From a virus, in the IMG/VR virus record IMGVR_UViG_3300023296_000874, positions 157,594 through 221,593 of that record: DNA of 64,000 nucleotides; one strand, written 5' to 3'. This document shows, piece by piece, positions 16,414-24,318 of the stretch. A program made the translations under genes and the position numbers. The notes below the pieces were generated by a model. It did no database searches and was not told where the DNA came from. It saw only the letters and a list, made by a program, of their open reading frames with translations. How positions within the stretch are numbered: position 1 is the first letter of the stretch; every line of letters starts with the position of its first letter.

Positions 16414-17202
16414 ATGATTCTGACACTCAACGACATTGTGCAGGAGTACCCCGACCCCTTGAACAAGGGTGCCGTGGTGAGGATTGCTGACGGCGTATGC
16501 CTCGAGTACCCGGAGCCCAGCATCAACTTCATCATGGGACCCTCCGGCTGTGGCAAGACCACCCTGCTGAGGCTCATGGGAGGCGTGCGACCCTCCAACG
16601 TGGTGACTCCTACCTCCGGTACGGTGACCATCGACGACAAGCCGTGCATCGGAATGCATCCTGACAGCGTGACCGTCTTCCAGCAGCTCGCCAACTACCC
16701 CTTCCTCACCGTGGAGGAGAACATCCGCTTCGCCTTCAAGACCGGGGAGTGGGCCGCGCGGGTTGACGCCAAGGAGCAGGACGAGCGAGTGGAGTGGATC
16801 CTCGAAGCAGTGGGCCTCGCCGACCGGAGGGCCAACTACCCTTCGCAGTGCTCGGGTGGGCAGAACCAGCGGATTGCACTCGCCTCGGCGTTGGTGCTCA
16901 AGCCACGCATCCTCCTCATGGACGAGCCCTTCCGTGGCCTCGACCCCAACACCCTGCGCGAAGTGCAGGAACTGCTGGTGCGTATCTGGACCGAGATCCA
17001 GTGCCTGGTGGTGTTTGTTGGACATGACGTTGAAGAGGCGCTCCTGATTGCGGACCGTGTGACAGTGCTGACAACCAAGCCTGCCACCGTCGCTAAGGAG
17101 TTCCACATCGCAACTCCACGCTCCATGCGGAGCGAGGACTGGCTGGAAACCACGCCGACGCGTGCAACCGAACGTGAGATTCTGCGCTTGATGCGCGGCT
17201 GA
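16414..17202 (+). CDS. ABC transporter ATP-binding protein
   Basis: 262 residues from ATG 16414, behind AGGTGA; an upstream in-frame ATG at 16381 is rejected because it overlaps the promoter. Walker A is GPSGCGKTT, the signature reads CSGGQNQR (Cys replacing the usual Leu), Walker B is ILLMDEPF and the switch histidine is in FVGHDVEEA. The Q-loop is VFQQLANYPFL. All catalytic elements are intact. Best fit is the sulfonate/nitrate importer ATPase family, partner of the permease upstream. Confidence 0.9.
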   Translation: MILTLNDIVQEYPDPLNKGAVVRIADGVCLEYPEPSINFIMGPSGCGKTTLLRLMGGVRPSNVVTPTSGTVTIDDKPCIGMHPDSVTVFQQLANYPFLTVEENIRFAFKTGEWAARVDAKEQDERVEWILEAVGLADRRANYPSQCSGGQNQRIALASALVLKPRILLMDEPFRGLDPNTLREVQELLVRIWTEIQCLVVFVGHDVEEALLIADRVTVLTTKPATVAKEFHIATPRSMRSEDWLETTPTRATEREILRLMRG

Positions 17203-17250
17203 TTTAGAGAGGGCTTCGATGACTACTATCCCCACAAGAGAGGGAACACG

Positions 17251-18159
17251 ATGAGCCGCTACGACCCCAAAGATGGCGACGTCTCCTACCTGCTTGAGAT
17301 GCTCGCGCATCCCGCCAACATCGTCACCGCGAGTGTGGCGGGTTTGGCAGGAGCAGCTTTGCTCGTGACTGCCGGACCACTCGCTGCGGCGCTCCCCTTT
17401 GTCGCCCTTGTTGGTGGGGAGGGCATTGCAGCCCTCTTCGTGCCCAGCAGCGTGGTGTTCAAGGAGTTCGTGAACCGTGGCAAGCGGAGCGACGCTCGGG
17501 ACAAGGAGCGCGAGCGTTTGCTCGAAGAGCTCAACAGCCGAGTGCAGGTGTACCGCCACCCTACCGATGAGTGGGGACAGCGACGCGAGGACCGCCGCCC
17601 AAGCTCAGGGCACCTCGACCGGTACAACCGGATTCGGGAGCGCGTGGAGCGCTTCTACGAGCTCAGTGCTGAGGGAGGATCCGCCCTCACCTACACGGAT
17701 GCGGAGCGGCTTGACGACCTCAGCGTCGACTTCCTGCGACTGTGGCTCGTGACCTACACGCTTCACGAGCGTGGACAGAGCATCGACGTGGGCGACCTCA
17801 CGAAGCGGGTGCGAAGCCTGAACGAGCAGATCAAGGACGCCAATGTGCTGGAGCAGCGCAAGCTCGCCTCGGCCCGAGATGGACTCCAGAAGGTGCTCGA
17901 CCGGCGCTCAAGCTTCTCCTCTCAGCGGGACTCTGCCGAGGCCCGGATGCTGACCATGGCGGACGGCATCGAAGAGATGTACTCCCGCACGTTGGCGAGC
18001 CCCGGTGAAGCCAGCAGCTTCCTCGACGACCAGCTCGGACGGCTGGAAGTGGAGGAACGCCTCGGCGCAGAGTTGGACATCGAGCTCGCGGAGATGGGCC
18101 TCGGCAAGACGCTCCACCGCGACCCCCGGATGGATCTGCTCATGGACGGCAACTCGTGA
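17251..18159 (+). CDS. Membrane-associated coiled-coil protein, PspA-like in style
   Basis: 302 residues. Residues 20-70 contain two hydrophobic segments (VTASVAGLAGAALLVTAGPL and PFVALVGGEGIAALFV), followed by a long charged helical region of heptads to about 290. There is no clear homology, but the architecture recalls PspA/membrane-stress partners of vWA and OmpA systems. The C-terminus RMDLLMDGNS resembles the RMDILFDD tail shared by other proteins here. AAGAGAGGG precedes the ATG; the gene overlaps the next small one (GTGA). Confidence 0.75.
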   Translation: MSRYDPKDGDVSYLLEMLAHPANIVTASVAGLAGAALLVTAGPLAAALPFVALVGGEGIAALFVPSSVVFKEFVNRGKRSDARDKERERLLEELNSRVQVYRHPTDEWGQRREDRRPSSGHLDRYNRIRERVERFYELSAEGGSALTYTDAERLDDLSVDFLRLWLVTYTLHERGQSIDVGDLTKRVRSLNEQIKDANVLEQRKLASARDGLQKVLDRRSSFSSQRDSAEARMLTMADGIEEMYSRTLASPGEASSFLDDQLGRLEVEERLGAELDIELAEMGLGKTLHRDPRMDLLMDGNS

Positions 18160-18314
18160 GCGGTTTCGAACTGTGCATCGTGGCCGGAATAGTGTGGTAC
18201 GGAGCTGTAGCCGCACACGGCCTCCGCGTGTACCGCATTGCTCGGGAGGACGGCCGCTCCTACTCTTTCACATGGAACGTCCTCACCGGACCTTCCGTCA
18301 TCTACCAGGATTGA
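18156..18314 (+). CDS. Small one-pass membrane protein, 52 aa
   Basis: GTG start overlapping the previous stop (GTGA), ending TGA 3 nt before the next ATG, so it fits the operon exactly. Residues 4-22 (FELCIVAGIVWYGAVAAHG) are a likely membrane helix, followed by a short basic, aromatic tail ending SVIYQD. Possibly a small subunit of the membrane assembly encoded around it. Confidence 0.6.
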   Translation: MSGFELCIVAGIVWYGAVAAHGLRVYRIAREDGRSYSFTWNVLTGPSVIYQD

Positions 18315-18317
18315 ACC

Positions 18318-19214
18318 ATGCCCCAGATCACCGTTGACGACCTCCAGACCCGATACGACTTCCCCTCCTGCGACGGGCGCGTCAAGGACACCATCGAAGC
18401 GGCTATGGACGCCGGACCTGCAAGCTTCCTGCGCTTCCTCTATCGGTACGCGGAGTGGAATGGCTTCTTCGGCTCCGGCGTTGCGACGTTGGCGGGCAAG
18501 GTGGGGCGCTCCCGTGGGCTCTTCATGGACCCCGAGGAGACGATCACTCCGCTCGCTGACCGTGGTGTGCTCGTTGCCGCCTACGTGTTCAACGCGGCAC
18601 GGGACGAGTTCGACGACAGCGGCACCGAGGCCCTCGACACTCACCGCTGCCTCGCACAGGCCATGCTCAAGGGCTCCGTTGAGTACCTGACGCCAGGTTC
18701 CTTCGTGACCCGCGCTGAGGATGGCACGGCGGTTCAGGCTCCCTTCGGCTGGGCCGACGGTGAGTTGGACGAGCTGCTCGACATCCCGATCTGGCTGCAG
18801 GGCCTCTGCGATCAGGTGGCTGTGGGGTACGGGAACGGCTCGCCGGACGACCGACCCAGCATCTTCCGCGCCATGGGCTACCACATGGGCTCTGAGGTGC
18901 TCGCCGCCAAGGAGTTCACGCAGATCGACATGAGCTTCCGCGCCCGGATGATGGACATGGTGGAGTACCTCGAGCGCAACGAGGTGACCTTCAACAGCCA
19001 GAGCTACCAGTGCTACTACTGGATCCGCATTCACAGTGACCTCGGTGGCGCTGTTGAGAGCGCTCACTTCGAGGATGCGCTCCGCGCCATCCGCTACGCC
19101 CTCGGCTTCGTGCCGGAGGAGGACCGGGACGCCCTGCGGTACCAGGCTCTGCTGGGATTTGACGACTTCGCCGCCGACCATGCGGGCTTCTTCCGCATGG
19201 TGAACACAGCCTGA
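18318..19214 (+). CDS. Helical protein of unknown function in the transporter-like operon
   Basis: 298 residues, soluble and predicted mainly helical, with acidic stretches and scattered His/Cys/Trp but no recognisable catalytic motif. It begins MPQITVDDLQTRYDF. Start 3 nt after the small membrane gene. As the last gene in close linkage with the OmpA/ABC set, it is probably part of the same functional unit. No family recognised. Confidence 0.75.
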   Translation: MPQITVDDLQTRYDFPSCDGRVKDTIEAAMDAGPASFLRFLYRYAEWNGFFGSGVATLAGKVGRSRGLFMDPEETITPLADRGVLVAAYVFNAARDEFDDSGTEALDTHRCLAQAMLKGSVEYLTPGSFVTRAEDGTAVQAPFGWADGELDELLDIPIWLQGLCDQVAVGYGNGSPDDRPSIFRAMGYHMGSEVLAAKEFTQIDMSFRARMMDMVEYLERNEVTFNSQSYQCYYWIRIHSDLGGAVESAHFEDALRAIRYALGFVPEEDRDALRYQALLGFDDFAADHAGFFRMVNTA

Positions 19215-19223
19215 GAGGACCCC

Positions 19224-19673
19224 ATGATCATCAAGCCTGATATCTGCGAGCTCCTGCCCATCGGCTTCCGGCTGAGGTTGCAAGGTGGCGAGACCAAGCC
19301 TCAGCGAGACCAAGCCCTCAAGGCGGGTCTCGCGCACGCCAGGGGGCAGGGAGAGTTTCCGCTCGACCTGACCACGACGGCGATGGTTTGGTACAAGAAG
19401 GACCAGCACAACGCGCGCTCGTGCAAGTACATCCTGCTTGCCCACCAGGGCGGCGTGAAGTGGGTGATGACCATCGCCCATGTGCATCAGCGCAAGACCG
19501 GAGTGATTGGTGCGGAGCTACGCGCCTTCCACCCCCAGGAAGTACCCTGCCGACGGAAGCAGATCCCCTCCAGTGCCGTCCCCGTGGATGTGATGGATGC
19601 CGTGGGCCTGATCTTCAACATCATCAAGCCGACCGCAGCAGAAGCGCGGATGGACATCCTCTTCGACGATTAG
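19224..19673 (+). CDS. Small protein with C-terminal RMDILFDD tail
   Basis: 149 residues, ATG behind GAGAGGA. The central part is a beta-rich domain (CKYILLAHQGGVKWVMTIAH) with basic surface. The last eight residues, RMDILFDD, are nearly identical to the end of the next gene although the bodies of the two proteins differ. Function unknown; the tail suggests a shared binding partner. Confidence 0.75.
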   Translation: MIIKPDICELLPIGFRLRLQGGETKPQRDQALKAGLAHARGQGEFPLDLTTTAMVWYKKDQHNARSCKYILLAHQGGVKWVMTIAHVHQRKTGVIGAELRAFHPQEVPCRRKQIPSSAVPVDVMDAVGLIFNIIKPTAAEARMDILFDD

Positions 19674-19681
19674 GAAGTGAC

Positions 19682-19957
19682 ATGGACATCCTCGTAGTGA
19701 CCCTGACCGAAGCCGGACACGAGGTCTTCAGTGCAAGCCCCGGCGAGCAGTTCTTGGCGGTGGGCTGGAACGGCACCACCTTCGAGAGTCTGCTGGACAT
19801 CAAGACTCACAAGCTCCGTGCGGGCACCGTGGGAGCAGCTCGCGTCAATGTGGTGGGAAGGCTGGTTGAGATCCCTGCCACTCGGGAAGAAGTAGGACTG
19901 CCTCCACTCCCTGAGCCCAAGCTGAAGGGTCGGATGGGTATCCTGTTCGACGATTAG
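19682..19957 (+). CDS. Small protein with C-terminal RMGILFDD tail
   Basis: 91 residues, ATG after AGGAAGTGAC and 6 bases behind the previous stop. The N-terminal two thirds look like a compact beta domain (MDILVVTLTEAGHEVF), joined by a Pro-rich linker to RMGILFDD. This body-linker-tail layout is what one expects of a docking peptide. Unrecognised family. Confidence 0.75.
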   Translation: MDILVVTLTEAGHEVFSASPGEQFLAVGWNGTTFESLLDIKTHKLRAGTVGAARVNVVGRLVEIPATREEVGLPPLPEPKLKGRMGILFDD

Positions 19958-19960
19958 CCT

Positions 19961-19990
19961 CTGAGTTCTGAGTGCCTCACCTCGTTATCC
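19961..19990 (+). promoter_or_regulatory. Class E promoter
   Basis: CTGAGTT, 13 nt, CTCGTTATCC, then TATGTAAC. It lies 19 nt before the start of the 20009 gene. Confidence 0.65.
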
Positions 19991-20008
19991 CTATGTAACG
20001 GAGGCACC

Positions 20009-20365
20009 ATGAAGCTCGCAGAACTCAAAGCCGCAGCCCACGCACTGACCAATGTGGAAGCACACCTCGGAAGAGGCTGGGACTACATCGGTAGTGCCGG
20101 TGGATCTGAGTACACCTTCGGACTCGACCTTGAGGCCGACGGTGGAGAGTTCCCTGAGGCTCCCGGTGGCAAGTTTGAGCTCGTGCGTGCCAACGGCATC
20201 GTGAGTGCTTGGACCATCCGTTGGTACGCGGAAGGCGAGCACCTGTACACCGAATACGAGGGACGTGGCGACTCCCCCACCAAAGCCTACTACAGCCTCC
20301 TCTACACCTTCGAAGACTCCGACAGCGCAGAGCTCAACGCATGGGCCGCTGCGGCTGACGAGTAG
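20009..20365 (+). CDS. Small protein of unknown function, 118 aa
   Basis: ATG with GGAGG-type site, directly downstream of a class E promoter. Helical N-terminus (MKLAELKAAAHALTNVEAHL), a beta region rich in Gly/Glu/Tyr, and an acidic Ala-rich end. No motif is recognised; the neighbouring genes are also orphans. Confidence 0.7.
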   Translation: MKLAELKAAAHALTNVEAHLGRGWDYIGSAGGSEYTFGLDLEADGGEFPEAPGGKFELVRANGIVSAWTIRWYAEGEHLYTEYEGRGDSPTKAYYSLLYTFEDSDSAELNAWAAAADE

Positions 20366-20388
20366 ACCATCCACCAGTAGGAAAGGGA

Positions 20389-20907
20389 ATGCCCTCAGAC
20401 GACAAGTGTACCAAACAGAACCACAACCTCTCCCTCTCTATGGAAGGGCTCCTGATGATGGCTCGAATGCTCCGCGCACTCGGGTTCACCGGGAAGGAAT
20501 GGAGAGCCTCCAACGTCAGCCTGGACCGTGCCTTCTCAACTGAGAAGTTGAGCCGATCATGCAACGCGAAAGCGCTCGAACATGACAAGGAAGGACGGTA
20601 CCCACGTCCCGTGACGCTCGACCTACGTGTTCTCTACCAAGAGAGCCGCAAGGAAGCCTCTGAAGGCATCACGGTCTCCTGGTTTTTCTCCTGCACAGTG
20701 TGGGGTCAGGATCTTTCGGGCGGTGCCCGTCTACCCAAGGTGGTAGTTCCTCTCGACGCTGATGTTGCCACGGCTGACATGATCATCCTGAAGGGCGCGC
20801 AAGCTGCCTACGCTGATCTCCTCGGAGCGATCCAGAAGAAGACAGCCAAGATGCTGAGTGACGCTGGAGGTGAGCTCTCCTACGAAGCCTCCCCTGAAGT
20901 TGAGTAG
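20389..20907 (+). CDS. Protein of unknown function, 172 aa
   Basis: ATG behind AGGAAAGGGA. Helical N-terminal half with basic residues, a central strand-rich section (GITVSWFFSCTVWGQD), then an Ala/Lys helix and an acidic end (SYEASPEVE). No family recognised. It is followed by a long structured non-coding stretch. Confidence 0.7.
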   Translation: MPSDDKCTKQNHNLSLSMEGLLMMARMLRALGFTGKEWRASNVSLDRAFSTEKLSRSCNAKALEHDKEGRYPRPVTLDLRVLYQESRKEASEGITVSWFFSCTVWGQDLSGGARLPKVVVPLDADVATADMIILKGAQAAYADLLGAIQKKTAKMLSDAGGELSYEASPEVE

Positions 20908-21476
20908 CGGGCGTAGGGGCTGAAGGATCATCTGCTGAAGCGGCTGCTGTATAAGCATTTGCTGTAGCACTGGTACCGTTGGTACTGGCATAGGTATTCG
21001 GATCAAGGGCTGTCGGAGGTATAGTTTTAGACCCAGGGAGCTTCACTGTATTGACTCTGTATCTGAGTCTCTCTATTGAGTAGAGAGTAGATAGAGAGTC
21101 AGTCATGCTACTTCTGGATGGCAGACACCGGAGCTTCGTTGAGCACGCTTCGGTGTGGAACATCTGCCCTCCCTGATGGAGTTCACCTTTCCGCCATGAG
21201 CGGAGTTGGACAATTCTTTTAGGCTCGCGGAACCCATAGACGAGACCTCTGCTTCCACAGCAGATAAAGACATCACGCTTCGATTTACTCAGGCGTTGGG
21301 GCGTTTGATTATGCTCGATCAAATGCGACAGGCTTCCTGCTCGTAGGTGGTGCTTCGATGAAGTAGTACACGCGGATTATCGGCGGATAGCGAATTCATT
21401 CTATAGTTCTTTCCCTGGAGGCTTGACTCCTCATGGCAGTTGCGTCCTACAAGCATCCACTTGAACAGGATGAAGC
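20908..21476. other. 569-base non-coding stretch with several strong hairpins
   Basis: No frame on either strand has convincing starts, composition or ribosome sites. Inverted repeats stand out: 21053-21100 (nested stem), 21118-21169 (outer GGCAGA/TCTGCC, inner CACCGGAGC/GCTTCGGTG with one G-U pair), and near 21303-21328 (TTTGAT/ATCAAA). In a genome where genes are usually separated by less than 50 nt this suggests a non-coding RNA, a leader of the following pyrB-like gene, or a replication or packaging element. Confidence 0.5.
21053..21100 (+). ncRNA. Nested perfect hairpin, possible non-coding RNA or leader element
   Basis: GACTCT (21053-21058) pairs with AGAGTC (21095-21100), ATCT with AGAT, and CTCTCTA (21069-21075) with TAGAGAG (21081-21087) around loop TTGAG. 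The three helices are stacked with short internal bulges. Neither strand codes here. No tRNA or known riboswitch signature is seen. Confidence 0.4.
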
Positions 21477-22412
21477 ATGGCCCGCTGGATTGGACGGAAC
21501 GTACTCAGCATCGACGACATAGACCAAGAGGACATCGTTGAGCTGTTCAAGAGGGCGGACGGCCTTCAGGGTGCCTGGCCTCACGTCTTTGAGACCTTGA
21601 AGTTCGCTCGGGTGACCAACCTGTTCTACGAGCCAAGCACCCGGACCGCCAAGAGCTTCGAGGCCGCTGCTCAGATGCTCGGTGCTGACGTGCTGAACAT
21701 CACGGAGCCCGCCTACTCTTCAATCAGTAAGGGCGAGAGCCTGGAGGACACGGTCCGCACGCTTGCCTGCTACAGCAACCTCATCGTACTGAGGCACCCC
21801 GACGTCGGCGCGGCGGCACGAGCGGCTAAGGTGGCCGGGGTACCTGTGGTGAACGCCGGAGACGGGGTTGGAGAGCACCCGACACAAGCACTCCTGGACT
21901 TGTACTGCATCTACAGGGAGCTCGGCACCTTGGATGGCCTCACCGTTGGGCTTGTTGGTGATCTGAAGCACGGACGCACCGTCCACTCTCTTGCGAAGCT
22001 GCTCTCCAGATACGACACCAAGTTCGTGCTCGTGAGTCCTCCCGCAATGGGAATGCCTGAGGGCTACTGCGAAGGTGAGTGCATGACCCTTGAGGAAGCC
22101 GTGCCGCAGGTGGACGTCCTCTACGTCACCCGCGTCCAGAAGGAACGCCTCAGTGCTGAAGACCTCACCGCCCACGGGTTGAGCGGTGGTTACGTCATCA
22201 CCCCTGAGACCATGAGCCGTGCGAAGGCTTCGATGGCTCTGATGCATCCCTTCCCCCGCGTCGGTGAGATCCTCCCTTCAGTGGACAGCGATCCTCGCGC
22301 CGCGTACTTCAGGCAGATTGAGGGAGGCTTGTGGGTTCGCGCCGCTTTGCTATCCTTGGTGCTCGGATCGGTCAACCAAGAAGGCTACCTGCCTCTCGCG
22401 AAGAACCGATAG
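21477..22412 (+). CDS. pyrB: Aspartate carbamoyltransferase (catalytic chain)
   Basis: 311 residues, normal length. The carbamoyl-phosphate loop is YEPSTRTAKSFE (S54, T55, R56, T57), the mobile-loop lysine is in SISKGES (K85), LRHPD gives R106/H107, EHPTQALLD the H134 motif, GDLKHGRTVHS R167, TRVQKER the aspartate-binding arginine and MHPFPRVGEI the HPxPR motif. All catalytic residues are present, so the enzyme should make N-carbamoyl-aspartate, the committed step of pyrimidine synthesis. The usual second Arg of STRTR is Ala here. No regulatory chain is nearby. It may escape host feedback and lift pyrimidine supply for phage DNA. Confidence 0.93.
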   Translation: MARWIGRNVLSIDDIDQEDIVELFKRADGLQGAWPHVFETLKFARVTNLFYEPSTRTAKSFEAAAQMLGADVLNITEPAYSSISKGESLEDTVRTLACYSNLIVLRHPDVGAAARAAKVAGVPVVNAGDGVGEHPTQALLDLYCIYRELGTLDGLTVGLVGDLKHGRTVHSLAKLLSRYDTKFVLVSPPAMGMPEGYCEGECMTLEEAVPQVDVLYVTRVQKERLSAEDLTAHGLSGGYVITPETMSRAKASMALMHPFPRVGEILPSVDSDPRAAYFRQIEGGLWVRAALLSLVLGSVNQEGYLPLAKNR

Positions 22413-22419
22413 AAACCGT

Positions 22420-22449
22420 CTGAGTTTCCCACCCCTCGGCTCGTTGTAC
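22420..22449 (+). promoter_or_regulatory. Class E promoter
   Basis: CTGAGTT, 13 nt, CTCGTTGTAC, 20 nt before the deformylase start at 22470. Confidence 0.65.
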
Positions 22450-22469
22450 GGGTAATGGAGGCAGACAGC

Positions 22470-23021
22470 ATGTTCGGATCGACACTTCAGATGGTGCGCC
22501 ACCCCGACCCCCGACTGGAGCAGGTTTCTGCAACAGTTGAAGAGGGTGAGTTTGGTGCCGACATGCTGACCCGCGCCCAGGCCATGAACCACCTCCGCAA
22601 GATCGAGGGCGGCATTGGTATCGCGGGTGTGCAGGTTGGCGACATGCGCCGCATCCTGCTCGCGGTTGTGGGTGAGAAGCCCGCACATCAGGCCAGCCGC
22701 GACGCTACCTTCTTCGCGAACCCCGTGATCACCGCTCATGGTGACACCGTACCCTCCGGCTTCAAGGAGGGATGCCTCAGCTACCCCAAGCTCAAGGTGA
22801 ACATCCACCGCTACGCCTGGATCGTGCTTGAGTGGCGCGACTTTGACGGCAGCCAGCACACCCGCCGCTTTGAGGGGATGGACGCCATCGTGCTTCAGCA
22901 CGAGATGGACCACCTTGACGGCAAGACCCTTCTTCAGCAGGCCTCATCGACGGCGAAGCGCAAGTTCGCTACCGGAAAGCTCCCACGCCCCAAGAAGACG
23001 CGTAGAAGCTCCCGCCGCTAA
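22470..23021 (+). CDS. def: Peptide deformylase with basic C-terminal tail
   Basis: 183 residues from ATG 22470; an ATG at 22455 is rejected because GGAGG lies between the two and serves 22470. Metal and catalytic motifs are GIGIAGVQVG (motif 1, with IAGVQ instead of the usual LAAxQ), EGCLSYP (motif 2) and QHEMDHLDG (motif 3, with HExxH). It should remove formyl groups from new proteins. The last 25 residues are Lys/Arg-rich (KLPRPKKTRRSSRR), unlike typical phage deformylases, which are short at this end; the tail may bind the ribosome. Confidence 0.92.
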   Translation: MFGSTLQMVRHPDPRLEQVSATVEEGEFGADMLTRAQAMNHLRKIEGGIGIAGVQVGDMRRILLAVVGEKPAHQASRDATFFANPVITAHGDTVPSGFKEGCLSYPKLKVNIHRYAWIVLEWRDFDGSQHTRRFEGMDAIVLQHEMDHLDGKTLLQQASSTAKRKFATGKLPRPKKTRRSSRR

Positions 23022-23074
23022 GTAGCCGACAACTCGGCACTTTCATGAAAGTTTAGTTCGTATTGCGATTTACT

Positions 23075-23104
23075 CTGAGTATCTCGCGGATGGTTTCGTT
23101 TTCC
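23075..23104 (+). promoter_or_regulatory. Class E promoter
   Basis: CTGAGTA, 13 nt, TTCGTTTTCC, then TTATGTAAC, 41 nt before the MopE-like lipoprotein gene. Confidence 0.6.
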
Positions 23105-23145
23105 TTATGTAACCCCCAAGGGGAAGTACAGAAGGAACCAAAACC

Positions 23146-24144
23146 ATGCGACTCTATCCCGCCCTCATGATTGCCCTACTCACCCTCACCGTGGGCTGTA
23201 TGCCCGCACAGGGGATCCTCGAAATCGAAGAGGACCCCACCGAAGACTGCTGCCCTGACGAAGATGACGACGTTGTGGTGGACGATGACGACGACTCCGG
23301 CGACACCGGTGATGACGACGACAGCGCCTGCGTTGACTGCGGCGACGATGATGACCACGGCGACAGCGACGTGGACAACGACGAGGACGGATACTTCGAC
23401 GACGTTGACTGCAACGACTACGACGACACCGTGTACCCCGGCGCGGAGGAGACTCCCTACGATGGCATCGACAGCAACTGCAACGGCCTCGAGGACGACT
23501 ACGACTTCGACGGTGACGGCGAGGTGGCCCTGGGCTACGGCGGCGCGGACTGCAATGACCTGGATGCGGACGTGAACCCCGACGCGGACGAGGTTTGGTA
23601 CGACGGCGTCGACCAGAACTGCGACGGGTGGAGCGACTACGACCAGGACGGCGATGGCTTCGACAGCGAGAGCTACGGCGGCGATGACTGCAACGACATC
23701 AACGGCGTGATCTTCCCCGACGCTCCTGACGTGTGGGACGGAGTGGACAGCGATTGTGATGGAGACGCTGACTACCTGGAGATGGAGGTGGCTGCACCCA
23801 CCACCGTAGCCTCTACCACGACCATCGAGATTGAGGACGGCGACCCCAGCGGCCACTTCATCGAAATGTGGAACACCGTGATCGACGAAGAGGGTGGCGT
23901 TGACGAGAGCTACTACGGCTACTACGAGGTGGACGTGGACGGTACCTGCCTGAGCCTCTTGGCGGGTGACGAAGGCTGCGGGACGATGGCATCAGCAGGC
24001 GACCTCCTGATGACCTGGCTTGCTACGAACAGCACCCTGATCCTCTGGAACAGCACGGAGACCGAGTGCGTGGCCTGGGGAGCGTACCTCGACCTCCACG
24101 ACGCGGCTGGACTCTGTACCGTGATCTCCCCCGACGCCCTGTAG
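23146..24144 (+). CDS. Secreted lipoprotein with MopE-like Asp-rich repeats
   Basis: 332 residues. Signal peptide with lipobox TVGC (Cys at about 18). Residues 30-75 are almost all Asp (DDDDDSGDTGDDDDSACVDC). Three repeats follow with the pattern DCND...P(D/G)A-E...YDGxDxNCDG...DxDGDG, as in the metal-binding MopE family, then a beta domain of about 110 residues with paired Cys. It should be anchored to the outer membrane and bind Ca or Cu ions. Such proteins are typical of myxobacteria-like hosts and very unusual for a phage; it may be a cell-surface modifier or captured host gene. Confidence 0.85.
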   Translation: MRLYPALMIALLTLTVGCMPAQGILEIEEDPTEDCCPDEDDDVVVDDDDDSGDTGDDDDSACVDCGDDDDHGDSDVDNDEDGYFDDVDCNDYDDTVYPGAEETPYDGIDSNCNGLEDDYDFDGDGEVALGYGGADCNDLDADVNPDADEVWYDGVDQNCDGWSDYDQDGDGFDSESYGGDDCNDINGVIFPDAPDVWDGVDSDCDGDADYLEMEVAAPTTVASTTTIEIEDGDPSGHFIEMWNTVIDEEGGVDESYYGYYEVDVDGTCLSLLAGDEGCGTMASAGDLLMTWLATNSTLILWNSTETECVAWGAYLDLHDAAGLCTVISPDAL

Positions 24145-24177
24145 GAACCCACCCCAGATCCTCCTGTACTTCCCCGG

Positions 24178-24200
24178 TGCCCCTGCTCTTCGCAGGGGCA
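24178..24200 (+). terminator. Hairpin terminator after MopE-like gene
   Basis: TGCCCCTGC (24178-24186) pairs with GCAGGGGCA (24192-24200) around a 5-nt loop; a T-rich stretch follows. Confidence 0.7.
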
Positions 24201-24289
24201 TTCGAGGTCTTCGTCTTGTTTGACGGATACGTGCCTGAAAGCGCCCTGACCACAAGGGTTTAGACCACCGCTATCCAGTTCGAAGCTTC

Positions 24290-24318
24290 GCAACTTCTGG
24301 CCGGACTTGTTGTTCAAT
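24290..24318 (+). promoter_or_regulatory. Class E promoter
   Basis: GCAACTT, 13 nt, TTGTTCAAT, then ACATACG, 59 nt before the vWA gene. Confidence 0.5.

Noticed and set aside
17922-19487. Antisense open frame of 521 codons
   Set aside because: Runs across three plus-strand genes that have overlaps and ribosome sites; no motif in the antisense product.
20783-21322. Minus-strand open frame in the non-coding region
   Set aside because: It overlaps the end of the 20389 gene, lacks ribosome site and promoter, and its sequence is Ser/Arg/Thr-rich without fold-like pattern.
23250-23420. GAC/GAT-rich repeats considered as CRISPR or microsatellite
   Set aside because: They code for poly-Asp in the MopE-like lipoprotein; there are no spacers or conserved direct repeats.
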